A stretch of 36,680 nucleotides of DNA. It comes from Nannocystis sp. GTDB taxonomy: Bacteria; Myxococcota_A; Polyangia; Nannocystales; Nannocystaceae. The stretch spans positions 1 to 36,680 of the forward strand of contig NZ_JACCSO010000719.1 of NCBI RefSeq assembly GCF_013812955.1, in the 5' to 3' direction. Under the pieces are notes generated by a model, which was given only the letters and a program-made list of their open reading frames with translations, was not told the origin of the DNA and searched no databases. Below are positions 1-8,863 of the stretch, piece by piece; position 1 is the stretch's first letter; every line of letters starts with the position of its first letter. The position numbers were made by a program, and so were the translations under genes.

Positions 1-2712
1 CTCGAGGCTCCGGCGCTCCGCGGAGTTGTCGCCTGCGCCCGCCGCAGCGCGTTGTAGGGCCTGCGCGGCGCGCTGGGCCGCCTCGAAGCTCTGCAGCGCG
101 CGGGCAGGATCGGCGGCGGCTTCGCCCTCGAGCTGCTGCAGCTGCTCGCGCGCGTCCTCGAGGGCGCGGCGAGCGTCACGGCCGAGCCGGGCGTCATTGA
201 TCGCGTCGAGCTCCTTGCGCAGCGCGGCGGCCCTCTGCGCGGCTTTTTTGGCGGTCGCGGGATCGAGGCTCTGACGCTCGGCCTGGGTGCGCCACTGTTG
301 ATGCAGCGCGCGGGTGTCACTGCGCAGACCGACCTGCTCGTCCTGCAAGCGGCTGAGCTCGCGCATCATCTCCATGCGGGCGCGCTCCTTCGGGGTGAGC
401 GGGACGTCGTCGGGGCGAGCCTCGCCGAGGCGCTGCTGCACGCTGTCCCGGAGGTCGCGCAGCTCGTCGAGGGCACCACGCGCCTGGTCGAGGGCACCGT
501 CGATGTCGCCGCGACGCAGCTGCTCGCCGACGTCCTGGTTGCGCATGCGGGCCTCGAGCGCCTGGAACGCGTCGAGGTTCAGGAACTCCTGGCCGACCTC
601 CTTGTCGAGCTTGGCCCTCGCCTCGGAGAGGCGACGCAGGTCCTCGCGGATGCGCTGCTGCAGCTGCTCGATCTCGCCGCGTACCGACTCGTCGCCGGCC
701 TTGAGCTTCTCCAGCAGGTCGACCAGCTTCTGTTGAGAGGTCTGGAGACGGGCGACCAGCTGCTCGATCTGGGCGACGACCTGCTCGTCGACGAGGTCGT
801 CGAGGCGGATGATCTCGTCCTCGAGCTGGGTGATCTGGCGGCGGTTGTGCGCCGTGAACCGGGCCAGCAACCCCGCGATCGGGCGCCGCGCCCCGCTGTC
901 GGGCGGGAGCTCGGCGTGGAGGGCGGCCTCGACGCGGTGCAGATCCATCAGCCGGCGGTGGATCGCGGTGAGCGTGGCGACGTCGCGGGCCGGCGTCAGG
1001 TTGTCGACGGAGAGCGCGTCGATCACCCCGCGAATCGCGGTCAGCAGCTGTTCGGAGGCGCTCAGGAGGTCACGGGCGGAGCGCAGCGCGGCTTGCTCGG
1101 CGGGCGGGCGGGCGACGGGGACCTCGCGCGGCGGACGGTTGGCCAGCGGGAGGTTGAAGAGGACGTCGAAGTCGTCGAGGTCGCTGTCCGCCAGTGGTAC
1201 ATCGGATGTCTGTTCGGACATGTTCCCGGGGACAGCAGCGTTCGGGTCGCCGAGCGTGGGGTCCTCGCGGATCATGCGGCGAGCCAGCAGGTCGACCGCC
1301 GCGTCGCGCAGCTGCGCCAGGCTGGCGAGGTTCTCGGCGTGCTCGCGCTCCTCGTCGCGGATCGTGAGGCGCATGCGGGCCGAGCGGGCGGCTTTGCCGG
1401 GCGGGTCGGCGAGCGGCACCAGGCCCAGGCCCGGGTCGTTGTCGCGGACCTCGATCCAGTAGCTGAGCTCGTGGCGGTCCCCGAGCGGGACGCTCGAGAG
1501 GTCCCAGGTGTAGCGGTGCTGCCAGCTGCGGGCGCCCGGCGGCGGGGGTCCAGCGTCGAGGCGGATCTCCTGCTGGGCGGGGCCCTCGAACACGAGGGTG
1601 GCCTGCGCCAACCCGAAGTCGTCGCGGGCCTTGAAGCGCAGCTCGATGCTGTCGCGCTCGCTCGGGTCGCCCTGTGAACGCGGCAAAGGGGCGAGTTCGA
1701 CCTCGGGGGGATCGTCGGGCTCGAGCTCGAGACCAAAGGCCGGAGCCGGACCGGGATCGTCGTCGGCGACGAGGCGCCAGCTGCCACCACCGCGGACCAC
1801 GAAGCTGCCGCGCCAGGTGCCGTCCACATCGGCGCTCAAGTCACTGCGCCCGGGTGGCGGCGTGGCACCGGCCTCCGGGGCGTCGAGGTCGAGGATCACG
1901 TGCAGGCCGGTGAAGGGGCGGGTCGGCGTCAGCTCGAGGTCGATACGGGTGCCGGCGAGCACACGCAGCTTGCCGCTGGGGTTGCGGACGGTCCGAGGGG
2001 GCCTGGCCGCGTACTCGGGGGCCGCGAGCGTGAGATCGAGGTTCGACCACAGCGGCTCGGGCGGGACCGGGGGTGTGCCGTCCTCCGCGGAGAAGAGGAG
2101 GGCGAGGCCGCGGACGAAGTCGCTCCGACTGGACAGCAGGGCGCTGCTCAGGGCCAGGACGGCCAGGGCCAGGGCCGGCGCCCGCAGGCGCAGGGGCGGC
2201 GCGGCGAGCCCGGGATCGCAGCCACGGATCCGTGCGCCGATCCCGAGGACGTAGGCCATGGCGAGGTCACGTGAGCCCGCCGTGCCTGGCAGGACCGCGT
2301 CGCCGGGGCGAGGATGAATGGACTGGTCGAGCTCCGCGGCCCCGAGGATCTCCCAGCGAAGCGCGAGGTCGGCCGCTTTCAGGGCGCCCGCCGGGTCTTC
2401 ATGGGTGGACCGAGGCGTGAGCGGTCCGCGGTTTTGGGCTATGGTAAGCGCCGTCCGATGCCGTGTTCCACCCAGCCGTCGCGCCCGCCGCAGCGCTCGC
2501 AGGAGCAGCCCCGCCGAGGCAAAACCCAAGGCGCCGAGCAGCAGCGGCGCGAGCCAATCTCCGCGCAGCGTCGCACCAGCCGCAGCGGCCGCGACGATCG
2601 TCCCGGCGCCACCGGCGACCAAAGCCCACAGGCCGGCAGTCACCAGCTCCCGTCGTTTGGTGACGGCAGCGGTCGCGGCGAGGAAGTCGTCCAGTGGGGC
2701 CTTCACGCGCAT
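1..2712 (-). CDS. DUF4175-family membrane/coiled-coil protein (C-terminus cut by window edge)
   Basis: The minus frame is open from an ATG at 2712 to base 1, giving 904 visible residues and no stop, so the C-terminus lies outside the window. The N-terminus (MRVKAPLDDFLAATAAV) is followed by two hydrophobic segments near residues 25-70 and another near 145-165. Next come beta-rich segments with proline-rich strands (for example LTLAAPEYAARPPRTV), and then a long Glu/Arg/Gln/Leu-rich coiled coil that fills the last 400 or so visible residues. This order of N-terminal membrane helices, beta region and long helical tail is what I recall for DUF4175/TIGR02302 proteins, whose function is unknown. 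It diverges from the sigma-factor gene, with about 165 bp between the two starts. No clear Shine-Dalgarno precedes the ATG. The long plus-strand reading frames here are shadows of it. Confidence 0.72.
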   Translation of the reverse strand, partial: MRVKAPLDDFLAATAAVTKRRELVTAGLWALVAGGAGTIVAAAAAGATLRGDWLAPLLLGALGFASAGLLLRALRRARRLGGTRHRTALTIAQNRGPLTPRSTHEDPAGALKAADLALRWEILGAAELDQSIHPRPGDAVLPGTAGSRDLAMAYVLGIGARIRGCDPGLAAPPLRLRAPALALAVLALSSALLSSRSDFVRGLALLFSAEDGTPPVPPEPLWSNLDLTLAAPEYAARPPRTVRNPSGKLRVLAGTRIDLELTPTRPFTGLHVILDLDAPEAGATPPPGRSDLSADVDGTWRGSFVVRGGGSWRLVADDDPGPAPAFGLELEPDDPPEVELAPLPRSQGDPSERDSIELRFKARDDFGLAQATLVFEGPAQQEIRLDAGPPPPGARSWQHRYTWDLSSVPLGDRHELSYWIEVRDNDPGLGLVPLADPPGKAARSARMRLTIRDEEREHAENLASLAQLRDAAVDLLARRMIREDPTLGDPNAAVPGNMSEQTSDVPLADSDLDDFDVLFNLPLANRPPREVPVARPPAEQAALRSARDLLSASEQLLTAIRGVIDALSVDNLTPARDVATLTAIHRRLMDLHRVEAALHAELPPDSGARRPIAGLLARFTAHNRRQITQLEDEIIRLDDLVDEQVVAQIEQLVARLQTSQQKLVDLLEKLKAGDESVRGEIEQLQQRIREDLRRLSEARAKLDKEVGQEFLNLDAFQALEARMRNQDVGEQLRRGDIDGALDQARGALDELRDLRDSVQQRLGEARPDDVPLTPKERARMEMMRELSRLQDEQVGLRSDTRALHQQWRTQAERQSLDPATAKKAAQRAAALRKELDAINDARLGRDARRALEDAREQLQQLEGEAAADPARALQSFEAAQRAAQALQRAAAGAGDNSAERRSLE

Positions 2713-2876
2713 GCGCCGAAGTCCGGTATATCCGCCGTGCGGGCCAGCGTCACTGTCTGCTCGTCGATTCCCCGCGGGGCGTCTGGGTTCACGTCCCTGG
2801 CTTCGCTTCCTCTCAACGCGCGCTCGATGCGCCCTGAATAGAGCGGGCATGCGCCCGTCGAAGGACAACTTTTAAC
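2713..2876. promoter_or_regulatory. Divergent intergenic region between DUF4175 gene and ECF sigma gene
   Basis: This 164-bp gap separates two divergently transcribed genes and so should hold both promoters. It contains a 10-bp palindrome CCCCGCGGGG near 2768. An AAGGA at 2861-2865 lies about 11 bases before the GTG start of the sigma gene. I cannot assign -35/-10 elements with confidence. Confidence 0.35.
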
Positions 2877-3545
2877 GTGGTTTCCCCAGAAGCCGACGAC
2901 CAAACCCTGGTCGCAGCCTGTCGACTCGGCGATCGACAGGCGTTCAAGAGCCTGATGCAGCGCTACCAGCGCAAGGTCTATTCCGTGGCGTATGGGTTCC
3001 TGCGCAACCAAGAGGATGCTCTCGACGTGGTCCAGGAGAGCTTCATCAAGGTGCACCGGTACCTGGGAAACTTCGAGGGTAACTCGAGTTTCTACACCTG
3101 GCTGTACCGGATCGTGACCAACCTGTGCATCGACCACATTCGCAAGAACAAGCGCCATCGTGAGCTCGAGTTCGACGACGGTTTGCGCCACGACGGCGAG
3201 GATGGCGGCATGTCCGCGCTTCCGCTCTCGAGCCTGGGCGATCCAGCCCAGGTGCTCCAGCGCCGGGAGATCCTCGATGCGGTGCAAGACGGCCTGCAGT
3301 ACCTCAGCGAGAAGCACCGGGCCGTGATCATCATGCGAGAGCTCCAGGGGATGTCCTACGAGGAGATGGCCCAGGCGATGACGTGCTCGAAGGGCACGAT
3401 CATGAGCCGGCTGTTCCACGCCCGGCGCAACATGCAAAAGCTCCTGACCGAGCGGCTCGGGTATGTACCCAGCCCGCTCGCGGACGAGACCGGTGAAGAT
3501 CGTGACGCCAGCAGCGTCGCTACACCTGGGGCGGTGCTGTCATGA
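2877..3545 (+). CDS. ECF (RpoE-like) RNA polymerase sigma factor
   Basis: 222 residues from a GTG start. Sigma region 2 spans about residues 12-92 and contains the typical [20 protein letters not shown] core-binding segment followed by the [19 protein letters not shown] -10-recognition helices. Sigma region 4 spans about 139-193, with the [23 protein letters not shown] and [13 protein letters not shown] helix-turn-helix. The acidic/Gly linker and an unstructured C-terminal tail match RpoE-type sigma factors known in myxobacteria. The stop overlaps the next gene by four bases (ATGA at 3542-3545), so sigma factor and downstream membrane protein are translationally coupled, as expected for a sigma/anti-sigma pair. 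The signal it responds to cannot be read from the sequence. Confidence 0.95.
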   Translation: MVSPEADDQTLVAACRLGDRQAFKSLMQRYQRKVYSVAYGFLRNQEDALDVVQESFIKVHRYLGNFEGNSSFYTWLYRIVTNLCIDHIRKNKRHRELEFDDGLRHDGEDGGMSALPLSSLGDPAQVLQRREILDAVQDGLQYLSEKHRAVIIMRELQGMSYEEMAQAMTCSKGTIMSRLFHARRNMQKLLTERLGYVPSPLADETGEDRDASSVATPGAVLS

Positions 3546-4249
3546 CGACCAGAGAGATCAGCGAGCAACAGCTCAGCGCTTACTTCGACGGCGAACTGTC
3601 GCCAGCCGAGCGGGCAGAGGTCGAGCAGTGGCTCGCCCACGACACCGGAACGGAGAGCGCCGGGTCATCAGCATCATCTGCATCGTCTGGATCGTCCAGG
3701 CCATCCGGACGCGCCGTGCTCGCCGAGTTCGGGCTGATGCGCGACGCGCTCGGTGCCAGCCTGAACGCCGAGGCCGCCCGGGTGCCCGAGGCCCGCTTCG
3801 AGCAGATCTGGGACGAGATCGATCGGGCCCTCGACCGTGACACTGCGGCGCACCAGCCGTCGGCGCCGAGCCCGTCGCTGTGGGCGCGGGCTCTCGGGAT
3901 GCTCCGGCCGGTGTGGATCCCGGTCGCGGCGACCGCCGGCGTCGCTGCGGTGCTGATCGCGGTGGTCAACGGAGGCGTGGTACCGACCGATGAAACGGGC
4001 ACGAATACCGTCGAGCTCGTCGCGTCAAAGCCCGAGCCGCTGCCCGCGGTCGCTCCGGCGCCGGTCCACGTGGCCGCCGCCGAGGTGGAGCTGATGTTCC
4101 CGGAGCCCGACATGCGTGAGGCGGAGATCGAGCGCATCGAGTTCAGCGGCAAGCAGGGCCGCATCGGCACCATCGAGGGCAAGCGTGGCACCACGACGGT
4201 CATCTGGGTGTCCGACGAGGACGCCGGGGCCGGTGAGCGTTCGCTCTGA
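3542..4249 (+). CDS. Membrane-anchored anti-sigma-factor-like protein
   Basis: 235 residues. The N-terminus ([24 protein letters not shown]) is the helical start typical of anti-sigma domains, but the zinc-binding His-x3-Cys-x2-Cys motif of the ZAS class is absent. A Ser-rich low-complexity linker lies at about residues 39-56. One transmembrane segment is at about 123-143. The C-terminal periplasmic part ends in a beta-rich stretch ([24 protein letters not shown]). The coupling to the upstream ECF sigma gene is the strongest argument that this protein holds that sigma factor at the inner membrane. The repression role is inferred from context and topology, not from a conserved domain I can name. 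Confidence 0.75.
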   Translation: MTTREISEQQLSAYFDGELSPAERAEVEQWLAHDTGTESAGSSASSASSGSSRPSGRAVLAEFGLMRDALGASLNAEAARVPEARFEQIWDEIDRALDRDTAAHQPSAPSPSLWARALGMLRPVWIPVAATAGVAAVLIAVVNGGVVPTDETGTNTVELVASKPEPLPAVAPAPVHVAAAEVELMFPEPDMREAEIERIEFSGKQGRIGTIEGKRGTTTVIWVSDEDAGAGERSL

Positions 4250-4279
4250 GTTTCGATAATGCAAGTTACGCAGCACTAG

Positions 4280-4789
4280 ATGAGGCACACGACCATGACA
4301 CCGCGGATCCTCGCTTCAGCCTTCACGGCCCTCCTCCTCCCGGCCACCATCCTCGGTGGCCTGTCGCTCGCGTCCGCCGAGGTTCGTGCCGAGGTCAAGG
4401 CGGTCGCCTGTAAGGTGACGGTCTTCCTCGCCACGAAGGATGGGGACGGTAGCATCTCCCCGGAGCTCAAGTTCCTCGAGGAGCAGCTGCGAGATGACCA
4501 GTTCGCGGCGTTCAAGGGCTTTCGCCTGCTCGAGGCCAAGACCCTCAAGCTCGGCCTCGACAAGCCGTCGGTCGCGGCGCTGCAGTCCGGCTTCCAGCTG
4601 CGGCTCAACCTCCTCGGTGAGGAGGCGAGCAAGCTCAAGCTGCACGCGAACTTGATGGCGCCCGATCGCGACAAGCCGCTCGTCGACACTGCGTACAAGA
4701 TCGACAACAACGGTCTGTTGCTGGTCGGCGGTGTGCGGCACCTCGATGGCAAGGTGTTCTTCGCGATCCAGTGCCGCGGCGAGACCTGA
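4280..4789 (+). CDS. Small secreted protein of unknown function, third gene of the sigma-factor operon
   Basis: 169 residues from ATG 4280; an in-frame ATG at 4295 is an alternative start. A Sec signal peptide is clear (hydrophobic core ASAFTALLLPATILGGLSLA, likely cleavage after Ala-Ser-Ala near residue 33). The mature part is beta-rich with alternating hydrophobic and charged residues and holds two cysteines (in KAVACKVTV and FAIQCRGET) that could form a disulfide. It starts 30 bp after the anti-sigma gene on the same strand and is followed by an intrinsic terminator, so it probably belongs to the same transcript and may sense or carry out the envelope response. I do not recognise a named domain. 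Confidence 0.8.
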   Translation: MRHTTMTPRILASAFTALLLPATILGGLSLASAEVRAEVKAVACKVTVFLATKDGDGSISPELKFLEEQLRDDQFAAFKGFRLLEAKTLKLGLDKPSVAALQSGFQLRLNLLGEEASKLKLHANLMAPDRDKPLVDTAYKIDNNGLLLVGGVRHLDGKVFFAIQCRGET

Positions 4790-4815
4790 AGCGAGCGCCA
4801 GGCGAAGGCGAGAGG

Positions 4816-4845
4816 AGGCCCGGGACTTTTGCCCCGGGCCTTTTT
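4816..4845 (+). terminator. Rho-independent terminator after the sigma-factor operon
   Basis: A perfect 9-bp stem (AGGCCCGGG at 4816-4824 with CCCGGGCCT at 4833-4841) encloses an 8-nt loop and runs into TTTTT at 4841-4845. It lies 26 bp after the stop of the secreted protein. Confidence 0.92.
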
Positions 4846-4971
4846 GCGTCGCTGTTTTGCGGAGGCTCCTGGGCGGCGGAGGCGCGGGCGCGCTCTTGAC
4901 CGGCGATTTGCGAGAGGGGGCTCGCGGCGTTACTCTGTGCCGCCGTTTCGCCGCGCAGGCCAAGCCGTCTC

Positions 4972-7377
4972 ATGTCGACCCCTGCCTCTCCAGCGAGAAC
5001 GCGAAGCCGCTGGCGCCTCGCCCTGATCCTCTTCGGCGGGACCGTGCTGCTGGCAGGCGGCATCGTGGCCAGCTACCCGGTGTGGGCCGACTCCTTCGTG
5101 CAGGCCAAGGTGACCGAGCGTTTGCATCGCTTGACCGGCGCCACGGTCGAGATGGAGGCCTTCGAGCTCGAGTACAGCTCGGTGACGATGCGAGGCGTGG
5201 TCCTGACGATCGATCCGCAGACGTCGATCCGCCTGGATCGTGTCGACGTGGAGATCAACCGTGAGCTGCTCTGGTCCGGCAAGGTGATCATCACCTCGGT
5301 CGAGGCCACCGGCGGCGCGGTCCGGGGCGACATCGAGGTGTTCAGGGCCCGGTTCGCCGAGGCCCGCGCAAAGACGAAGAGCTCCGAGAGCAGCGGAGGC
5401 GGACGGATCCGGGCCATACCGGATCGAGCTGCGGTTCAGGGCATCACCCTCGACCTCACACGCCCGGTCGGCGAGCACACGGCCCATCTGCTCGCCCGCG
5501 CCGACGTCGACGTCAGACTGGTCCAGGGCAAAGCGACGCTGACCTTGAGCCAGGTCGAGGCCTCGCTCGGCGAGCGCGCGCTGCGAGCCGCGAGTGTGTC
5601 GACGACAATGACGCGAGTGCCCGGCCAGCTCGCGTTTGCGCTCGAGTTCCCGATCAGCGTCCAGATCGAGGGCGGCGCGACGGCCCTGACCCCACAGATC
5701 GCCATGGCGGACGTCTCGGGCAGCGTACGCATCGCCGACGTCGCGTTCAGCGAGGTAGGGGTCGATCTGGCCGGCGGTTTTTCGGACGAGCCACGTGCGC
5801 CGGCTCGGGCGGCAGCCGACCCCACGGTATCGGAGGACAGCCCGCCGCTGTGGACACTCAAGGGCAGCGCGGCGCGTGACCTGTCCTCCGGGACCATCGA
5901 CCTGACGATGGCGGCCTTCAAGCTCGGACGGATCCCCGCCGTGCTCGCCCAGTTGCCGGTGGTTCGGTCCGAGGACGCGACGGTGGGCGGCGATCTGCAG
6001 GTCGCCTTCTCCGGAGGCAAGGCGCTGGTCGAGGGGGACCTCGCGCTCGCCGGCCTGAACATCGACCACCCGTTGTTGGCGCGCCAGCCGGTGCTCGGCC
6101 TCGGCTTCAACTTCGACTTCAGCGCCGAGATCGACCCGGCCCAGCGGCGGGTGACGATCTCCGCGGCGACGTTGAGGCGCGGTGGCCTCGAGGTCGACGT
6201 CGACGGCGAGTTCGTGCACCCCGAGGACCCGGCGCTGCGAAAGTATCGCCTGCACCTCGCGGTGCCGAAGGTCGCCTGTCAGGAGGTCATCAAGGCGATC
6301 CCCGCCGAGCTGGCGCCGAGCCTGGTGGGCTTCGAGCTCAAGGGGGACTTCGAGCTCGACTTGCAGGCCAACATCGACTTCTCGGACCTCGAGAAGCTGG
6401 CGCTCACGGGCCGGATCGAGAAGGACAAGTGCAAGGCAGTGAAGACGCCGGCGCTGGTCGCAGCGAGCCGCCTGAACGGGGCTTTCACCCACCGCGTGAC
6501 CATGCGTGACGGCTCACAGCGGACCGTCGATCTCAGCGAGGGCTCGGGCAGCTTCACGGCGCTCGACCAGATCTCGCCGTACATGGTCGCCGCGGTGATG
6601 ACCACCGAGGACGGCGGCTTCTGGCGCCACAAGGGCTTCCTCACCTCGCAGTTTCAGGCGGCCCTCAAGAGCAACCTCGAGGCGGGGAAGATCCGGCTCG
6701 GCGCGTCGACCATCACCATGCAGATGGTCAAGAACGTGCTCCTGGCACACGAGCGCACGCTTTCGCGCAAGCTGCAGGAGCTGATCTTGACCTGGTACGT
6801 CGAGCAGTCGCTGAGCAAGCAGCGGATCATGGAGATCTATCTCAACGTGATCGAATTCGGCCCCGGCATTTATGGGGTCACGCGTGGCGCCTCGCACTAC
6901 TTCGGCAAGACGCCGGCCGAGCTCACGCCGCCCGAGGCAGTCTATCTCGCGCTGATGCTCCCGAGCCCGGTCCGCCGGCACGTGAACTACTGCGAGGGCG
7001 CACTGACGCCGGCGTTTCAGGTGAAAATGAAGCGCTTGCTGGCGATCATGCAAAACCGCGGGCGCCTCGATCCGGAGACCTACGAGGTCTGGAAGGACGG
7101 TGTCATCGTCTTCGACCCGACCGACCTGCCCTCCAGGAAGGAGTGCCTCGCGGAGATCCAGCGGCTGCTCGCGGCCTCGTCGCAGCAGCGCTCGCTCTCG
7201 GGGCTGCTCGACGACAGCGGACCCGATGACGAGTCCCTGCCGCTGACCGCGGACGAGGTCGTCGATGCGGGGCGCGCTGGCAAGAAGAAGGGCAAGGCCG
7301 CGGACGGCTTCGACGCGGCCGCGCTCGAGGCCCTCGGTGGCGACGATCCGTTCCTCCAGGCGGGAGAGGTCCCGTGA
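4972..7377 (+). CDS. AsmA-like domain fused to a GT51 peptidoglycan glycosyltransferase
   Basis: 801 residues. An N-terminal membrane anchor (about 14-40, LALILFGGTVLLAGGIVASY) is followed by about 480 residues of repeated beta-strand pattern. The start of this part (TERLHRLTGATVEMEAFELE ... MRGVVLTI ... SIRLDRVDVEINRELLWSGKV) has the layout of AsmA/TamB-type periplasmic proteins. Residues about 525-705 are a GT51 domain: catalytic Glu546 in TTEDGGFWRHKG, GASTITMQ at 577-584, and the RKLQE helix with Glu603. After these come MEIYLNVIEFGPGIYGVTRG and HYFGKTPAELTPPEAVYLAL. No transpeptidase domain follows; the C-terminal tail is charged. GT51 enzymes polymerise lipid II into glycan strands, and that activity is likely here. 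The AsmA part is my assignment by pattern. It opens the envelope operon and overlaps the next gene by four bases. Confidence 0.88.
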   Translation: MSTPASPARTRSRWRLALILFGGTVLLAGGIVASYPVWADSFVQAKVTERLHRLTGATVEMEAFELEYSSVTMRGVVLTIDPQTSIRLDRVDVEINRELLWSGKVIITSVEATGGAVRGDIEVFRARFAEARAKTKSSESSGGGRIRAIPDRAAVQGITLDLTRPVGEHTAHLLARADVDVRLVQGKATLTLSQVEASLGERALRAASVSTTMTRVPGQLAFALEFPISVQIEGGATALTPQIAMADVSGSVRIADVAFSEVGVDLAGGFSDEPRAPARAAADPTVSEDSPPLWTLKGSAARDLSSGTIDLTMAAFKLGRIPAVLAQLPVVRSEDATVGGDLQVAFSGGKALVEGDLALAGLNIDHPLLARQPVLGLGFNFDFSAEIDPAQRRVTISAATLRRGGLEVDVDGEFVHPEDPALRKYRLHLAVPKVACQEVIKAIPAELAPSLVGFELKGDFELDLQANIDFSDLEKLALTGRIEKDKCKAVKTPALVAASRLNGAFTHRVTMRDGSQRTVDLSEGSGSFTALDQISPYMVAAVMTTEDGGFWRHKGFLTSQFQAALKSNLEAGKIRLGASTITMQMVKNVLLAHERTLSRKLQELILTWYVEQSLSKQRIMEIYLNVIEFGPGIYGVTRGASHYFGKTPAELTPPEAVYLALMLPSPVRRHVNYCEGALTPAFQVKMKRLLAIMQNRGRLDPETYEVWKDGVIVFDPTDLPSRKECLAEIQRLLAASSQQRSLSGLLDDSGPDDESLPLTADEVVDAGRAGKKKGKAADGFDAAALEALGGDDPFLQAGEVP

Positions 7378-8858
7378 GCGCCCGCGTTGGCTGCTTCAGC
7401 CTCGTTTGCATCGCATGCATCGTGGCTCTCGGGTCAGCCACAGCGCGTGCGCAGGAGGTCCTGATCGAGGCCGACGCGAGCCCGCGCGAGCCAGAATTTC
7501 GTGGGCGCAAGGTCCACGGCGACATCCGCTTCGGTGCCGGCTTCGGCTTCATCGTCGAGGACCCGACGGCGAGCCTCGAGCCCTCGCTCGGCCTCGATTT
7601 TCGCGACATCGCACCGGTGCAGGTGCGGATCGGCGGGCCGGTGCGCCTGCGGATCTACGACCGCGATCCCGAGCAAGGTCCGGTGCTGCGCGGCACCGAC
7701 TGGGACGAGGCCGGCGACTACCTGGCGATCCTTCAGCAGCTCTCCTATAACGGCGACTATGTGTTCGGTCTGCAGGGCCGGGCGATGATCGACCTGCGCG
7801 TGGGCAACCTCGGTCGTGTGCACGTCGGCCACGGCAGCATCGTGCACGGCTATGCCAACAGCCTCGATCTCGATCGTCGGCGCACCGGCATCGACCTCGA
7901 CGCGCGGGTCGAGGGCGCGCTGCTCCAGCAGCCCGCGGGCGCCGAGCTGGCCTTCGTCGTCGGCGACCTCGCCGGCCAGCAACTCTTCGGCACGCGGGTG
8001 GGCGCCGACTGGGCCGGCGCAGGCGTCGGCTTCTCGGTGTTCGGTGACCCGCTGGCCCCGCGTGCGCTGCAAGCCGGGGCCGGCAATGGTGTGCTGGTCG
8101 ACAGTCGCAACCGCCTCGCATCGCAGGGGGACCGCGGCGCCACGGCGCTCGGCCTCGATTTCAGCTACCGGTGGACCGACCGCTGGCGCTATCTGGTCGT
8201 GCCGTACCTCGACTTGAACCTGATGCCGGGCCTCGGCAAGGGCATGCACCTCGGCGTCGACACAGAGTTCACGCTCGGCCGGCGCCGCGCCGTCCGCCTC
8301 GGCGTGGTCGGTGAACTGACGGTCGGTGATCGCGGCTACGATCCGACCTACTTCGACGTGTTCTACATGGCGCAGCGGATGCAGGGGACCTTCCTGGCGT
8401 ACCCCGGGGACGCACCGCCGGGCTTCTCCACCGATGCGCTGACGAAGTACGGCTTTGTCCAGGCCAACGACCTCGGCGGTGCAGGCGGTTATGGGGCGCT
8501 GCGCTTCTCGCACGAGGAGGGCGCGTTCGTGGAGATGGGCTACCGGTATCGTCCGGGTCCGCTCGGTCACACCTGGGAGACGCGGGTCGGCGTCGATCTC
8601 GAGGTCGTGCAGCTGTCCGTGCTGGCGGCGCACAAGGGTGCGCTGGGCTTCAACATCGTCGAGCCGGCGGGCACGCTGGCGCGCCTCGACCTCAACGTGC
8701 CGATCAATCCTTACCTCGATGTCACCGCCCAGGCCGGGTGGCAGCCGGTGGTCCGACGCGCGCCGGGCGAGAGCGCGGCGGCGCGGCAGCCCTCGTCCGG
8801 CTTCGTCGGCGGCGGCGGCTTGATCTTGCTCGGTGTCGCTGGACGCTTCGGTTGGTGA
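7374..8858 (+). CDS. Predicted outer-membrane beta-barrel protein
   Basis: 494 residues from a GTG that overlaps the upstream stop (GTGA). A signal peptide is present (about residues 1-26, ending ATARAQ). The rest is a long run of alternating strands, aromatic at their edges (for example GDIRFGAGFGFIVED, LGLDFSYRWTDRWRYLVVPYLDLNLMPG cut by turns, GAFVEMGYRYRPGPL). It ends in GVAGRFGW, whose terminal aromatic residue fits a BAM-inserted barrel. I do not recognise a named family. Its position between a peptidoglycan glycosyltransferase and PBP1A suggests an envelope role, but cargo or partner cannot be read from the sequence. Confidence 0.72.
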   Translation: MSARVGCFSLVCIACIVALGSATARAQEVLIEADASPREPEFRGRKVHGDIRFGAGFGFIVEDPTASLEPSLGLDFRDIAPVQVRIGGPVRLRIYDRDPEQGPVLRGTDWDEAGDYLAILQQLSYNGDYVFGLQGRAMIDLRVGNLGRVHVGHGSIVHGYANSLDLDRRRTGIDLDARVEGALLQQPAGAELAFVVGDLAGQQLFGTRVGADWAGAGVGFSVFGDPLAPRALQAGAGNGVLVDSRNRLASQGDRGATALGLDFSYRWTDRWRYLVVPYLDLNLMPGLGKGMHLGVDTEFTLGRRRAVRLGVVGELTVGDRGYDPTYFDVFYMAQRMQGTFLAYPGDAPPGFSTDALTKYGFVQANDLGGAGGYGALRFSHEEGAFVEMGYRYRPGPLGHTWETRVGVDLEVVQLSVLAAHKGALGFNIVEPAGTLARLDLNVPINPYLDVTAQAGWQPVVRRAPGESAAARQPSSGFVGGGGLILLGVAGRFGW

Positions 8859-8863
8859 CCTCG

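Noticed and set aside
298-1677. 459-codon plus-strand ORF over the DUF4175 region
   Set aside because: It is the antisense shadow of the minus-strand gene: Val/Leu/Asp/Glu-Gly-rich sequence with no domain, while the minus frame gives membrane helices, beta strands and a coiled coil.
4930-6492. 520-codon minus-strand ORF over the AsmA-like/GT51 gene
   Set aside because: Antisense shadow rich in Arg/His/Asp/Gln with no recognisable motif. The plus frame carries a complete GT51 domain and fits the operon.
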